The position numbers and the translations under genes were made by a program. From Paludibacterium sp. (GTDB lineage: Bacteria > Pseudomonadota > Gammaproteobacteria > Burkholderiales > Chromobacteriaceae), in the NCBI RefSeq assembly GCF_019232825.1, contig NZ_JAFAND010000122.1, positions 1 to 47,713 on the forward strand: 47,713 nucleotides of DNA, given 5' to 3'. Of the stretch, positions 30,774-39,843 are shown piece after piece; the first letter of the stretch is position 1; each line of letters begins with the position of its first letter. The notes under the pieces were generated by a model. That model saw nothing but the letters and a program-made list of their open reading frames with translations, searched no databases and was not told where the DNA came from.

Positions 30774-32959
30774 GTCGGCTGCCCCTGGCCGACCTGGCCG
30801 TGCTGCAAGGCATGAATCACCTCGTCGCGCGGCCCGTCGGCCATCACGCGGCCGTTATCGACCACGATCAGGCGCTCGGCCAGTTCCAACAGCGCGGCGT
30901 GGTGTGTGGTCAGGATCAAGGTTTTTCCCGGCAGAATTTGACGCAAACTCTGTTTGATGCGCGCTTCGGCGGCGCTGTCCATGCCGCTCGTCGGTTCGTC
31001 CAGCAGCAGTATGGGCGGCGCGTTGAGGAGCGCGCGGGCGATGGTCACCGCTTTGCGCTGGCCGCCTGACAACGATTCGCCGCGTTCGCCGATGAGCATG
31101 TCGAAGCCTTGCGGGTGGCTGTTGACGAACTCGGTCAAGCCGGCCAGCTCCGCGGCCGCCTCGATGCTGGCGTCGTGACTGAAGGGGGCGCCCATGGCGA
31201 TGTTCTGGCGCAAGCTGCCGTAGAACAGCATTGCTTCTTGCGGCACATAGCCGATGTGGCGCCGAAGCTCGGTCGGGTCGATTTGCTGCAGATCGATGCC
31301 GTCGATGCGCACCGCACCCTCGCTTGGCCGGTACAGTCCGAGCATCAGCCGCTGCAGCGTGGATTTGCCCGAGCCGACGCGGCCGATGATGGCGACACGC
31401 TCGCCGGCGCGGATCGTGAGCGACACGTGCTGCAGCGCCCGCGCCGGATTGTCCGGATAACTGAAACTGACTTGGCTGAACGCGATGTCGCCCTTGAAAT
31501 GGGTGCGGTGAAAAAACGGCGCGCCGGGTTCGCGCTCGACCGGCAGCTTCATGAAAGTGTCGAGCGAGCCGAGTGAGATTTTGGCGTTGTGGTATTGCGT
31601 CAAGAGGGCGACCGACTGTCCCAGGGGGGCCATGGCGCGGCCGCATAGCATGACGGCGGCGATGACGCCCCCTTGGGTGACGTCGCCGCTCATGATGAGG
31701 TAGACGCCGATCACCAGCACGGCGACGCCCGCGAGCTGCTGCGCAAAACCGGCGAAATGGCAGGCCGAGGCGGCCAAGAGCTTGAGCCGGGCGCCGATCT
31801 GCGCCAGGTACTGTGTCGCTTGCTCCCAGCGGCCTTGTTGCCGGCCCTCGGCCGCCAGGATCTTGATGGTTTCCAACGCCGCCAGATTTTCCACCAGTTG
31901 CGCGTTGCGCTGCGCCGCGGCGCGTAGCGTGGCTTCGGTCAACGTTTTCATTTTCTCCTGGATCAAGAGCGCGAACAGCAGCATGACGCCGGCGCCGATC
32001 ACGATCGGCAGCGCCAACAGCGGCGAAATCCACAACACCACCAACAGGAAAATCAGCACGAACGGCAGGTCGATCAGCGCGGTGATCGAGGCGGAGGCGA
32101 TGAAGTCGCGGATGGTTTCGAACGCGCGCAAGTTGGCGGCGAAGGCGCCGACCGAATCGGGCTTGGCCTCCAGGCGCACGCCCAACACCCGTTCCATGAT
32201 CCGAGCCGACAAGGCGACGTCGATGCGCTTGCTGGCGAGATCGAGCAGGTGGCCGCGCGCGGTTTTCATCAGCAGGTCGAAGATCAGCACCAGCGCGGTG
32301 CCGATGGCGAGCACCCACAAGGTGGCTAGCGCCAGATTCGGCACCACCCGGTCGTAGACGTTCATCGACACCAAGGGCACGGCGAGCGCGAACACATTGA
32401 TCAACAGCGAGGCCAACAGCGCGTCGCGGTAAAGCGGCAGGCCGCCGTATACCGCGTGCCAGAACCAGTGGCGGCCTCGGATATCGTCCATTTCCGGCGC
32501 GCGGCGGTCGTAGTGGAAACGGGGGCGAACGAAAATGGCGATGCCGAGGTAGTGGTCGGCCAGTTGCGCGAACGACAGGGTTTCCTCGGCTTCCGGCAAT
32601 TCGGAATGACTCAGACGCACGGTGCCCGTCTGGCGATCGATGGCGCGCAGGATACAGGCTCGGTCGTTCTTCAGCAGCATCACCGCCGGCAACAAGGCCT
32701 CGCGCAACATGTCCAGCGGGCAGCGCGCCACGCGCGAGGTCAAACCGATGCGCCGTGCCGAGCGGGAAAACATCGACGGCGTCAGCTGGCCTTCGCGCAG
32801 AGGAATGCCCGCCAGCAGCGATTCGCGCGTGGCGGGGATATCGAATTGCCGCGCCAGGGCGAACAGGCAGTCCAGCAACGGATCGAGCCGCGTCGCGTGC
32901 GGGGGCGGCGCGCTGAACGCTTCCTGGACGATGGGCTGAAAATGGGCCTCGGGACGCAT
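30770..32959 (-). CDS. lapB: LapB-type type I secretion ABC transporter
   Basis: A 729-residue ATPase/permease. The N-terminal 140 residues are a C39-peptidase-like domain in the LapB form (LDPLLDCLFALARQF) without the full Cys-His-Asp set, so it should bind rather than cut the substrate. A six-helix membrane domain follows (about 180-470), then the nucleotide-binding domain with Walker A GRVGSGKST, Q-loop GYVPQEAMLF, signature LSGGQRKAV, Walker B ILLLDEPTSGMD and H-loop LTTHH. It would energise adhesin export. The start at 32959 has AAGGAG 10 bases upstream. lapB-lapC are coupled and face the MBL gene terminator from the far side. Confidence 0.9.
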   Translation of the reverse strand: MRPEAHFQPIVQEAFSAPPPHATRLDPLLDCLFALARQFDIPATRESLLAGIPLREGQLTPSMFSRSARRIGLTSRVARCPLDMLREALLPAVMLLKNDRACILRAIDRQTGTVRLSHSELPEAEETLSFAQLADHYLGIAIFVRPRFHYDRRAPEMDDIRGRHWFWHAVYGGLPLYRDALLASLLINVFALAVPLVSMNVYDRVVPNLALATLWVLAIGTALVLIFDLLMKTARGHLLDLASKRIDVALSARIMERVLGVRLEAKPDSVGAFAANLRAFETIRDFIASASITALIDLPFVLIFLLVVLWISPLLALPIVIGAGVMLLFALLIQEKMKTLTEATLRAAAQRNAQLVENLAALETIKILAAEGRQQGRWEQATQYLAQIGARLKLLAASACHFAGFAQQLAGVAVLVIGVYLIMSGDVTQGGVIAAVMLCGRAMAPLGQSVALLTQYHNAKISLGSLDTFMKLPVEREPGAPFFHRTHFKGDIAFSQVSFSYPDNPARALQHVSLTIRAGERVAIIGRVGSGKSTLQRLMLGLYRPSEGAVRIDGIDLQQIDPTELRRHIGYVPQEAMLFYGSLRQNIAMGAPFSHDASIEAAAELAGLTEFVNSHPQGFDMLIGERGESLSGGQRKAVTIARALLNAPPILLLDEPTSGMDSAAEARIKQSLRQILPGKTLILTTHHAALLELAERLIVVDNGRVMADGPRDEVIHALQHGQVGQGQPT

Positions 32960-33095
32960 GCTGGCGTTGCTCCTTGCGTGGAAGGATTCAATACCGCCAG
33001 TCTAGTGAAGTGTGTCTTGTGGCGAGCGCGCCTTTTGGCCGGTCATTGCGGGGGCGCGGCCGGGAGATTTTCTGCTAACGCGTAGGGGAAAAAGC

Positions 33096-33121
33096 CGTGC
33101 ATTGCCTGCGGCGAATGCACG
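33096..33121 (-). terminator. Terminator of the MBL-fold gene
   Basis: CGTGCATT (33096-33103) pairs with AATGCACG (33114-33121); on the minus strand it is followed by GGCTTTTTCC. A second stem, GTGCGTT (33142-33148) with AACGCAC (33157-33163), lies between it and the stop codon at 33186. The remaining bases up to the lapB start show no other element. Confidence 0.55.
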
Positions 33122-33185
33122 CTACGGGATTGGGCGGTAGTGTGCGTTCGCGAAGCAACGCACGGACATGGCGTGAGCGGATGCG

Positions 33186-33956
33186 TCAGAGGTCGATGAC
33201 CGTGCCTGGCTTCAATTCGGCAATGTTCAGGTTCGCCGGGGCGATGCGTTTGATCTCGGACAGCGCCTGCTCGCGCTGGGCGCTACTCAGATGACTGATC
33301 CAGATCTGCACGTTGGGTGGGATGACTTCCAACAGGCCAAGCAGCACGCCGGGCGTCATATGGCCTTCGGCCTTGGCGCGTTCGGCATCGGAACTGGCGT
33401 AGGTTAGTTCGCAGATGATGTCCGAGAGCGAGGGCACATTGGCGGCCCAATGCCAGAAGGCGGGGCAGGGGCCGGAGTCGCCGGTGTAGGCCAGCGCGCG
33501 CCAGGGGCCTTCGATCACCCAGCCGATGGCGGGCGAGCGGTGTTGCGCCGGCAGCGCGGTCGCCATGCCGTCGGGCAACGGAATCGTGTCGCCGACCTCG
33601 AGACTTTGGAAGCGCAGCAGCGGCAAGCCGCCGGCGCCCGGCGTGGTCAGGTAGCCGGTCAGCGGTACGTCGGCCAACAGTCCGCTCGTCAGCTCATCGA
33701 CGGTTTCCTGCTGCGTGTGCACAGTCACCCCTTGACCGCCATGCTGGGCGTGGCAAGCCAATAGCGCGGCCAAGCCGCCGACATGATCGACGTGCGCATG
33801 GGTGAGCAACACGCGCTCGATGGCGAGCAGGCTTTCCGTGGGCAGGGTTTCCACCCCGGTGCCGCAGTCGAGCAAGGTGTTGTTGTCGACCAAGTAACTG
33901 GAGGTGGCGGCCAATGTATCGGTGCCGGCCGCCGTGCCGAGTACGGAAACGATCAT
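33186..33956 (-). CDS. MBL-fold metallohydrolase (possible class II cyclic-nucleotide phosphodiesterase type)
   Basis: A 256-residue metallo-beta-lactamase-fold protein with the metal motif T-H53-A-H55-V-D57-H58-VGG, an ALPAQHRSPAIGWVIE segment, YTGDSGPCPAFWHWA, and a closing ISHLSSAQREQAL. The start of the protein (VLGTAAGTDTLAATSSYLVD) recalls class II cAMP phosphodiesterases and RNase Z-like hydrolases, but neither family can be assigned firmly. The start at 33956 has AGGA 8 bases upstream; a longer frame adds a Thr-rich lead without family match. It is separated from lapB by its own terminator, so there is no sign that it belongs to the Lap system. Confidence 0.72.
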   Translation of the reverse strand: MIVSVLGTAAGTDTLAATSSYLVDNNTLLDCGTGVETLPTESLLAIERVLLTHAHVDHVGGLAALLACHAQHGGQGVTVHTQQETVDELTSGLLADVPLTGYLTTPGAGGLPLLRFQSLEVGDTIPLPDGMATALPAQHRSPAIGWVIEGPWRALAYTGDSGPCPAFWHWAANVPSLSDIICELTYASSDAERAKAEGHMTPGVLLGLLEVIPPNVQIWISHLSSAQREQALSEIKRIAPANLNIAELKPGTVIDL

Positions 33957-34073
33957 AGGGGATCCTGTTGTGGTGCGTGCCGTGGTTATTGTAGCCGAGT
34001 TGTGCGTGTGCCGCATGACAAAGACTTAGAAAATCCTGATTGATGCTGGCTTATGTCATGGTTTACATAAAAA

Positions 34074-34096
34074 ACGGCGGGAGAGCCTCCCGCCGT
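34074..34096 (-). terminator. Intrinsic terminator of the M14 peptidase gene
   Basis: A perfect 10-bp stem (34074-34083, 34087-34096; ACGGCGGGAG with loop AGC) is followed on the minus strand by a run of six T. It lies 24 bases after the peptidase stop codon. Confidence 0.85.
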
Positions 34097-34119
34097 CGGA
34101 GCGCGTATCGCCGGTAGCG

Positions 34120-36021
34120 TTACTCGATCTTACCCACCGGATACATATAGCGGTTGCTGTCGGCAAACGGCGTCTGGTTGTAGAACCAATTCAGCCGCGC
34201 GTTGCGGTCCTTGGCGAAGGCCTTGTCCGTCTTCAGCTTGTCGGCGAAGGCTTTGCGCAGCGCCGGGCTCTCGGCCAGCATGGCGCGGGCCATCGGCTCC
34301 ATCACGTAGGCTTCGGGCGCTTCGGCCGAGGTCAGGTTGGCGTTGAAGAAGCCCCAGCTCAAGAAGGAGTCCGGGCTCGCCGGTTCCAGCAGGTCCATCG
34401 CCAGCACGCCCAGGCGCTGGTTCGGGTCGATCACCACCGAGCCCGCCGGGTAGGTCACCTTGCGGTGCTCCGGCACCGGTTTGCCGGTGATCAGCAGATG
34501 GCCTTCGTAGCCCGGAATCTTGTCTGCCGACTCGCGGTCCGGCTCGAACGGGGTGCCGAGCTTGACGTCTTCCAGACGGTAGACGGTGACGTCGTAGGTG
34601 GCCGGCGCATTCAGCGTGGTCATTTGGATGCCGTGCACCTTGAGGCGGTCGATGACTTCATGCCATTGCGCCGGCACCACGTAGCCCTTCGGGCGCGCCA
34701 CCACCAGATCCGGCACGGTCTGCGGCGTGTAGGGGATCTGGTAATCCTGCGGCTGGTTGGTCCAGTGCACGATCTTGTCGCCGGTGATCGGCGACAGCGT
34801 CTTGGTGTACTTCACGCCCTTGAAGTCGACCAATTGCGGCTTGCCGTCCGGGTTTTTCCAGGTCAGCGTCACTTGCTGGTCGCGCACGGCGCGGTCCTTG
34901 GCGATGGCGGCGGCCAGGCTGTCCTTGTTGTCGCCCACGGCCTCGAAGATCGACTTGTACAGCGTGTAGTTGGCCAGCACTTGCTGACGGTACGGCTTGA
35001 GCGCGTGCAACTCGACCAGGATGCCGGGGATGCCGCGGATGTCGGCGTACTGGTTGGAGAAGCGCGCGTAATCGCTGTAGTACGGATAGTAGCCCTGGGT
35101 GATGTCCTCGTTGTCGTTCATGCTGATGCAGTCATTGGGCAAATGACCGTAATCCTTCAGCTCGGCGAACACCCGCGGCGTCATGACGTTGTTCATCCAC
35201 AGCGTGCTGTTCTTGGCCCAGCCCATACCGTTGTTGCAGTAGGTGACGTCGTATTGGTAGATCACGCCGTCGGTGGAGTGGGTGTCGATGAAGAAGTCGG
35301 GGTCGTACTCGCCCAGAATGCGCGCCACGTTGCGGATTTCCGGGCTGTCGAGCTTGGTGAAGTCGCGGTTGAGGTTCAAGTTGCGCGAATCGACGCGCCA
35401 GCCGGTGTTGTCCGGGCCGTTCTGGTTGATGCGGCCGTATTTGCCGTTGCGCAGATCGCCGTCGATGTTGACCACCGGCACGAAGATCAGATTGACCTTG
35501 TCGAGCAGCGCGCTTTCGCTGCCGCCGACGGTCATGTCTCGGATCATCATCAGGCCGGCGTCCTTGCCGTTGGCTTCGCCCGGATGGATCTCGGCTTCGA
35601 CGTACACGGTCGGCCGGCCGGTGGCCTTGAGGCCGGCGGCCGATTTATCCGACGACTTCGACACGATCACCATGGTGAACGGCGTGCCGGCGTCGGTGTT
35701 TTCGCCGTAGCTCGTCACCTTGATCAGGTCGGGCTTGGCGTCCTGCAGCTTATGCAGGTAAGCGAGCGTTTCGGTGTAGGTCGGCGTGTGCTGAAAGTCC
35801 GACGCCTCGATCGGCGTGACGAACGGGTCGGTCTTGGCGGCGACGAATTGTTCGCTCTTGCCGCTCCACGGAATGTCCGGCGGCAGAATGTGCTTGCGCG
35901 CCGCCGCCAGATAGGCGTTGTCGTCGACGTAGTCGGGGGCGGTGGGGACGGCGAAGGCGGGCAGACTGGCCATGAGCGAGGCCAACATGGTCAGTTGCAG
36001 GCAAACGGGTAACTTTTTCAT
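34120..36021 (-). CDS. Secreted M14-family zinc carboxypeptidase
   Basis: A 633-residue exported metallopeptidase. After a signal peptide (MKKLPVCLQLTMLASLMASL, cut near AFA) the catalytic domain carries the zinc ligands H146 and E149 in EIHPGEANGKD, the third ligand in FIDTHSTDG, the NRDFTKLDSPE substrate-binding stretch and the catalytic Glu in ILVELHALKPYRQQVL. The remaining 250 residues form an uncharacterised C-terminal region typical of long bacterial M14 proteins. It should remove C-terminal residues from peptides outside the cytoplasm. The start at 36021 opens the signal peptide; GGGAG and AGGA lie shortly upstream. It stands alone with its own terminator. Confidence 0.87.
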   Translation of the reverse strand: MKKLPVCLQLTMLASLMASLPAFAVPTAPDYVDDNAYLAAARKHILPPDIPWSGKSEQFVAAKTDPFVTPIEASDFQHTPTYTETLAYLHKLQDAKPDLIKVTSYGENTDAGTPFTMVIVSKSSDKSAAGLKATGRPTVYVEAEIHPGEANGKDAGLMMIRDMTVGGSESALLDKVNLIFVPVVNIDGDLRNGKYGRINQNGPDNTGWRVDSRNLNLNRDFTKLDSPEIRNVARILGEYDPDFFIDTHSTDGVIYQYDVTYCNNGMGWAKNSTLWMNNVMTPRVFAELKDYGHLPNDCISMNDNEDITQGYYPYYSDYARFSNQYADIRGIPGILVELHALKPYRQQVLANYTLYKSIFEAVGDNKDSLAAAIAKDRAVRDQQVTLTWKNPDGKPQLVDFKGVKYTKTLSPITGDKIVHWTNQPQDYQIPYTPQTVPDLVVARPKGYVVPAQWHEVIDRLKVHGIQMTTLNAPATYDVTVYRLEDVKLGTPFEPDRESADKIPGYEGHLLITGKPVPEHRKVTYPAGSVVIDPNQRLGVLAMDLLEPASPDSFLSWGFFNANLTSAEAPEAYVMEPMARAMLAESPALRKAFADKLKTDKAFAKDRNARLNWFYNQTPFADSNRYMYPVGKIE

Positions 36022-36170
36022 TCCTGACTCCCTGTTTTTGTGATGTGTGGCCCAGGCGGATCGCGCCTCGGGCCGCTGGGCGGGGCGGGGGTCGCCCGCG
36101 CGCCGCATCCAGGCCGCCCAGGGTAACGCGCGGCACGATATATCAGCATGTGCTAAATAACTGAATTTTG

Positions 36171-36446
36171 ATGGCGGTCAAATGGTGATAGTGCGAAGGA
36201 TGTTTTAAAAATCTGGTTGAATGTGGAATTTACTTTTACCGCGTCGCCTTGCTTCTATTGTGGGATACTGCGCTGATTACACAAGATGGCCGGAGGGATT
36301 ATGGTGAAGCGCGCTCGATTGCCTATGCGATCTGGGGGGCTCGGCTTTATTGTGTGGTGTACACGGATCGAGGGCGTAGCAGACGTATTATCAGCCTGCG
36401 GAAGGCCAATAAACGCGAGGCAGCTTTTTATGCCGCAAACAATTAA
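36171..36446 (+). pseudogene. brnT: Decayed brnT toxin gene
   Basis: From 36249 an open frame reads WDTALITQDGRRDYGEAR, then AYAIWGARLYCVVYTDRGR and RRIISLRKANKREAAFYA, the C-terminal two thirds of a BrnT ribonuclease toxin. It has only TTG as a start and no ribosome site. Upstream, ATG 36171 opens MAVKW and is then stopped at 36186-36188. Skipping one base restores DSAKD, and a second shift enters the main frame at KNLVECGIYFYRVA, which lines up with the usual N-x-x-K-H-G-I-D-F motif. The two shifts together restore the frame, and the conserved Lys-His pair reads Glu-Cys. The gene therefore looks inactivated in its first 20 codons. Confidence 0.65.
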
Positions 36447-36717
36447 GACCCGTGGCGGGCGGATACTCATCGTTCCTCCGCCGGAGGAGGATGCCGTCAT
36501 CAATGCCGGTATTGCCGCCGATCCAGACACCTTTGAGCCGACTGACGAGGAGCTGAAGACGTTACGGCCGGTGCGCGGCAGGCCGAAATCGGCCCATCCC
36601 AAACGCACCGTCACTATTCGGCTCGATGCCGATATTGCCGAAGCGTTTCAACGCGGCGGCAGCGGTTGGCAGACACGCATCAACCAAGTGCTGAAGGATT
36701 ACATGCACAAGCGCTAA
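36430..36717 (+). CDS. brnA: BrnA-like antitoxin
   Basis: A 95-residue protein of the BrnA (DUF4415) antitoxin family. The N-terminal part is acidic and flexible (VPPPEEDAVINAGIAADPDT). The C-terminal part is the ribbon-helix-helix DNA-binding domain (RPKSAHPKRTVTIRLDADI, then GWQTRINQVLKDYM). BrnA normally binds BrnT and represses their shared promoter. The start ATG overlaps the end of the brnT frame, with GAGG 9 bases upstream, which is the usual operon layout. It appears intact while its toxin is broken. Confidence 0.8.
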   Translation: MPQTIKTRGGRILIVPPPEEDAVINAGIAADPDTFEPTDEELKTLRPVRGRPKSAHPKRTVTIRLDADIAEAFQRGGSGWQTRINQVLKDYMHKR

Positions 36718-36800
36718 ACGCGCGCCATCAAGCGCCGTGCCTGACGTTGCGCCGGCAGGGCGAGCGCCTGGCTGCCTTGTTGTAAGCGAATAGGCATAAA

Positions 36801-36832
36801 AAACCGACGCGGGTTTAGGCCCGCGCCGGTTT
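36801..36832. terminator. Bidirectional terminator between brnA and lgt
   Basis: AAACCGACGCGGG (36801-36813) pairs with CCCGCGCCGGTTT (36820-36832) with one A-C mismatch and a 6-base loop, flanked by A-runs on the left and T-runs on the right. It can serve both convergent genes. Confidence 0.85.
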
Positions 36833-36849
36833 TTTGCATTACGGGGCGA

Positions 36850-37704
36850 TCAGTCGCCGATCGGCTGGCGGCGCGACCAGGCCCACAGCGCCAGGCCGGC
36901 GATGATCATCGGCAGGCTCAGCCATTGGCCCATGCTGAGGTTGGCGGCCAACAGGCCCAAGAAGTCGTCCGGCTCGCGGGTGAACTCGACCAGGAAGCGG
37001 AAAGCGCCGTAACCGATCAGGAACAGCGCCGACACCGAGGCACGCGGGCGCGGCTTGCTGCTGTAGCCCCACAGGATACAGAACAGCGTCAGCCCCTCGA
37101 GCGCGAATTCGTACAGCTGCGACGGGTGGCGCGCGAGGCCGCCGTATTGGACGTAGGTGCCGACCCACTCCGGATGGGTGGCGGCCAACGCGCGGTCGGC
37201 CTGCTGCGCCTGCGGGAACAGCATGGCCCACGGCGCGTCCGGCCGGGTGACACGGCCCCACAGCTCGCCGTTGATGAAGTTGCCGACGCGGCCGGCGGCG
37301 AGGCCCAGCGGCACCAGCGGCGCGACGAAGTCGGCGATGGTCCAGAAGCTCTGCTTGTGGCGGCGGGCGAACAGCCACATCGCCAACAGCACGCCGAGGA
37401 AGCCGCCGTGGAACGACATGCCGCCTTCCCAGACGCGCAGAATGTCGAGCGGATGGCTCAGGTATTCACCTGGTTTATAAAACAGCACATAACCCAGGCG
37501 GCCGCCCAGCACCACGCCCAGCACGCCATAGAACAGCAGATCATCGAGCATTTTGCTGGTCATGAAACTGCGACCGGCGCGGATGCGGTAGTTGCCGAGC
37601 AATACGAACAACAGGAAGCCGGCCATGTACATCAGACCGTACCAATGCACGGCCAACGGACCGAGGTGGACGGCGACGGGATCGTATTGCGGATGAATGA
37701 TCAT
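36850..37704 (-). CDS. lgt: Phosphatidylglycerol-prolipoprotein diacylglyceryl transferase
   Basis: A 284-residue inner-membrane enzyme with about seven hydrophobic segments that attaches diacylglycerol to the lipobox cysteine of prolipoproteins. The Lgt signature [16 protein letters not shown] is present, as are the N-terminal [38 protein letters not shown] and [13 protein letters not shown]. Length is standard. TATAAT on the minus strand at 37751-37746 is a possible -10, without a good -35. It is divergent from ilvD with 210 bases between. Confidence 0.95.
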   Translation of the reverse strand: MIIHPQYDPVAVHLGPLAVHWYGLMYMAGFLLFVLLGNYRIRAGRSFMTSKMLDDLLFYGVLGVVLGGRLGYVLFYKPGEYLSHPLDILRVWEGGMSFHGGFLGVLLAMWLFARRHKQSFWTIADFVAPLVPLGLAAGRVGNFINGELWGRVTRPDAPWAMLFPQAQQADRALAATHPEWVGTYVQYGGLARHPSQLYEFALEGLTLFCILWGYSSKPRPRASVSALFLIGYGAFRFLVEFTREPDDFLGLLAANLSMGQWLSLPMIIAGLALWAWSRRQPIGD

Positions 37705-37914
37705 TTGTCAGTTGCAGGCGTTTGCGGTAAAAGTGATGAGACTGGATTATACGGAAAGCGTTGCACAACGTCGCGTGCGATTACCCTTGCATGCGGCCTC
37801 GGGACCCGTTGCATGACCATGGCCCCGGACGCCCACCGGCGCGCGGCCCACTCGCCGCCCGTCGGTGGGCCTGATGAACGCCGTTGTCGTCGTTGAATAC
37901 TGCAAGGATGCGTC
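37705..37914. other. Divergent promoter region lgt/ilvD
   Basis: This gap carries a small palindrome CGTTG-CA-CAACG (about 37759-37770) and a longer inverted repeat GCCCACCG (37831-37838) / CGGTGGGC (37863-37870). The short frame from ATG 37814 has no run of Ile, Leu or Val codons, so there is no sign of a classical attenuation leader for ilvD. Confidence 0.4.
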
Positions 37915-39762
37915 ATGCCCGAATATCGTTCCCGGACTTCCACCGCCGGCCGCAACATGGCCGGTGCCCGCGCGCTGTGGCGCGCCACCGGCATGAAGGA
38001 TGAAGACTTTCACAAGCCGATCATCGCCATTGCCAATTCGTTTACCCAATTCGTTCCCGGCCACGTCCACCTGCATGGCATGGGCCAGCTGGTGGCGCGC
38101 GAGATCGAGCGCGCCGGCGGCGTTGCCAAGGAATTCAACACCATCGCCGTCGACGACGGCATCGCCATGGGCCATGGCGGCATGCTCTACAGCCTGCCGT
38201 CGCGCGACCTGATCGCCGATTCGGTCGAGTACATGGTCAACGCCCATTGCGCCGACGCGCTGGTGTGTATTTCCAATTGCGACAAGATCACCCCGGGCAT
38301 GCTGATGGCGGCCCTGCGGCTGAACATTCCGGTGGTGTTCGTCTCCGGCGGGCCGATGGAGGCCGGCAAGGTCAACTGGCACGGCGCTTCGCGCGCGCTC
38401 GACCTGGTCGATGCGATGGTCGAGGCCGCCAATCCGGCGGTGTCGGATGAGGAAGTGGCCGAGTTGGAACGCTCCGCCTGTCCGACTTGCGGCTCCTGCT
38501 CCGGCATGTTCACCGCCAACTCGATGAACTGCCTGACCGAGGCGCTAGGGCTGTCGCTGCCGGGCAACGGTTCGCTGGTGGCGACCCATGCCGACCGCAA
38601 GGAGCTGTTCCTGCGCGCCGGGCGGCAGATTGTCGAACTTGCCAAACGCTATTATGAAAACGACGACGCGAGCGTGCTGCCGCGCGCCATCGCCTCGCGT
38701 CAGGCCTTTGCCAACGCGATGTCGCTCGACGTCGCCATGGGCGGCTCGACCAACACCGTGCTGCACCTGCTGGCGGCGGCGCACGAGGCTGGCCTCGACT
38801 TCAGCATGGCCGATATCGACGCCATCTCGCGCAAAGTGCCGTGCCTGTGCAAGGTGGCGCCGGCAACGCAGAAATACCATATGGAAGACGTGCACCGCGC
38901 CGGCGGCGTGATGGCGATCTTGGGCGAACTCGACCGCGCCGGCCTGATCGCGCGCGAGGTGCCGACCGTGCATAGCGCGACGCTGGGCGCCGCGCTCGAT
39001 CTGTGGGACGTGGCGCGCGACAGCGCCGACGAGGCCGCCGGGCGCTTCTATCGCGCGGCGCCGGGCGGCATCGCCACCACGGTGGCGTTTTCACAGAGCA
39101 TGCGTTACCCCGATCTTGACCTCGACCGGGCAGCGGGCTGCATCCGTCGCCGTGCCGACGCCTATAGTCAGGACGGCGGCTTGGCGGTGTTGTTCGGCAA
39201 TCTGGCGCCGGACGGCTGCATCGTCAAAACCGCGGGCGTGGACGACAGTATCTTGCGTTTCGAGGGCCGCGCCCGCGTGTTCGAAAGCCAAGAAGCGGCG
39301 GTGGAAAGTATTTTGAGCGATCGCGTCGTCGCCGGCGACGTGGTGGTGATCCGTTACGAGGGTCCGAAGGGCGGGCCGGGCATGCAGGAGATGCTGTACC
39401 CGACCTCGTATCTGAAATCGAAAGGCTTGGGTAAGGCGTGCGCGCTGTTGACCGACGGCCGCTTCTCGGGCGGTACCTCGGGCTTGAGCATCGGCCACGT
39501 ATCGCCGGAAGCCGCCGAGGGCGGCGCTATCGGCTTGGTCGAGGAGGGCGATCGGATCCGCATCGATATTCCGGCGCGGCGTATCGACCTGGCGGTGGAC
39601 GAAGCCGTGCTCGCCGAGCGGCGGCGCGGGCGCGATGCGGCGGGCTGGCGTCCCGCGGCGCGCGAACGGGCGGTCAGCCCGGCGTTGCGCGCCTACGCGG
39701 CCATGACCACTTCGGCGTCGACGGGCGCGGTACGGGATGTCAGCCAAGTGGAAAAGCGTTAA
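37915..39762 (+). CDS. ilvD: Dihydroxy-acid dehydratase
   Basis: A 615-residue iron-sulfur enzyme that dehydrates dihydroxyisovalerate and dihydroxymethylvalerate in valine and isoleucine synthesis. The cluster and metal site residues are in CISN-C122-DKITPGM and A-C189[17 protein letters not shown]. Other signatures are [19 protein letters not shown] and the [20 protein letters not shown] block near the C-terminus. Length and order match the E. coli enzyme (616). AAGGA lies 6 bases before the ATG. It is followed by a clear terminator and has no other ilv gene beside it. Confidence 0.96.
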   Translation: MPEYRSRTSTAGRNMAGARALWRATGMKDEDFHKPIIAIANSFTQFVPGHVHLHGMGQLVAREIERAGGVAKEFNTIAVDDGIAMGHGGMLYSLPSRDLIADSVEYMVNAHCADALVCISNCDKITPGMLMAALRLNIPVVFVSGGPMEAGKVNWHGASRALDLVDAMVEAANPAVSDEEVAELERSACPTCGSCSGMFTANSMNCLTEALGLSLPGNGSLVATHADRKELFLRAGRQIVELAKRYYENDDASVLPRAIASRQAFANAMSLDVAMGGSTNTVLHLLAAAHEAGLDFSMADIDAISRKVPCLCKVAPATQKYHMEDVHRAGGVMAILGELDRAGLIAREVPTVHSATLGAALDLWDVARDSADEAAGRFYRAAPGGIATTVAFSQSMRYPDLDLDRAAGCIRRRADAYSQDGGLAVLFGNLAPDGCIVKTAGVDDSILRFEGRARVFESQEAAVESILSDRVVAGDVVVIRYEGPKGGPGMQEMLYPTSYLKSKGLGKACALLTDGRFSGGTSGLSIGHVSPEAAEGGAIGLVEEGDRIRIDIPARRIDLAVDEAVLAERRRGRDAAGWRPAARERAVSPALRAYAAMTTSASTGAVRDVSQVEKR

Positions 39763-39786
39763 AGTACGCCCGTCGCGCGCAGAGCC

Positions 39787-39818
39787 AACCGGTCCGAGCT
39801 CACGCGGGCCGGTTTTTT
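39787..39818 (+). terminator. Intrinsic terminator after ilvD
   Basis: AACCGGTCCG (39787-39796) pairs with CGGGCCGGTT (39805-39814) with one wobble and an 8-base loop, followed by TTTTTTATT. Confidence 0.85.
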
Positions 39819-39843
39819 ATTGTTGGCGTGGCGGGGGAAAACG

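Noticed and set aside
37814-37896. Leader peptide for ilvD attenuation
   Set aside because: The short frame lacks Ile, Leu or Val codon runs, and no terminator with a T-run follows.
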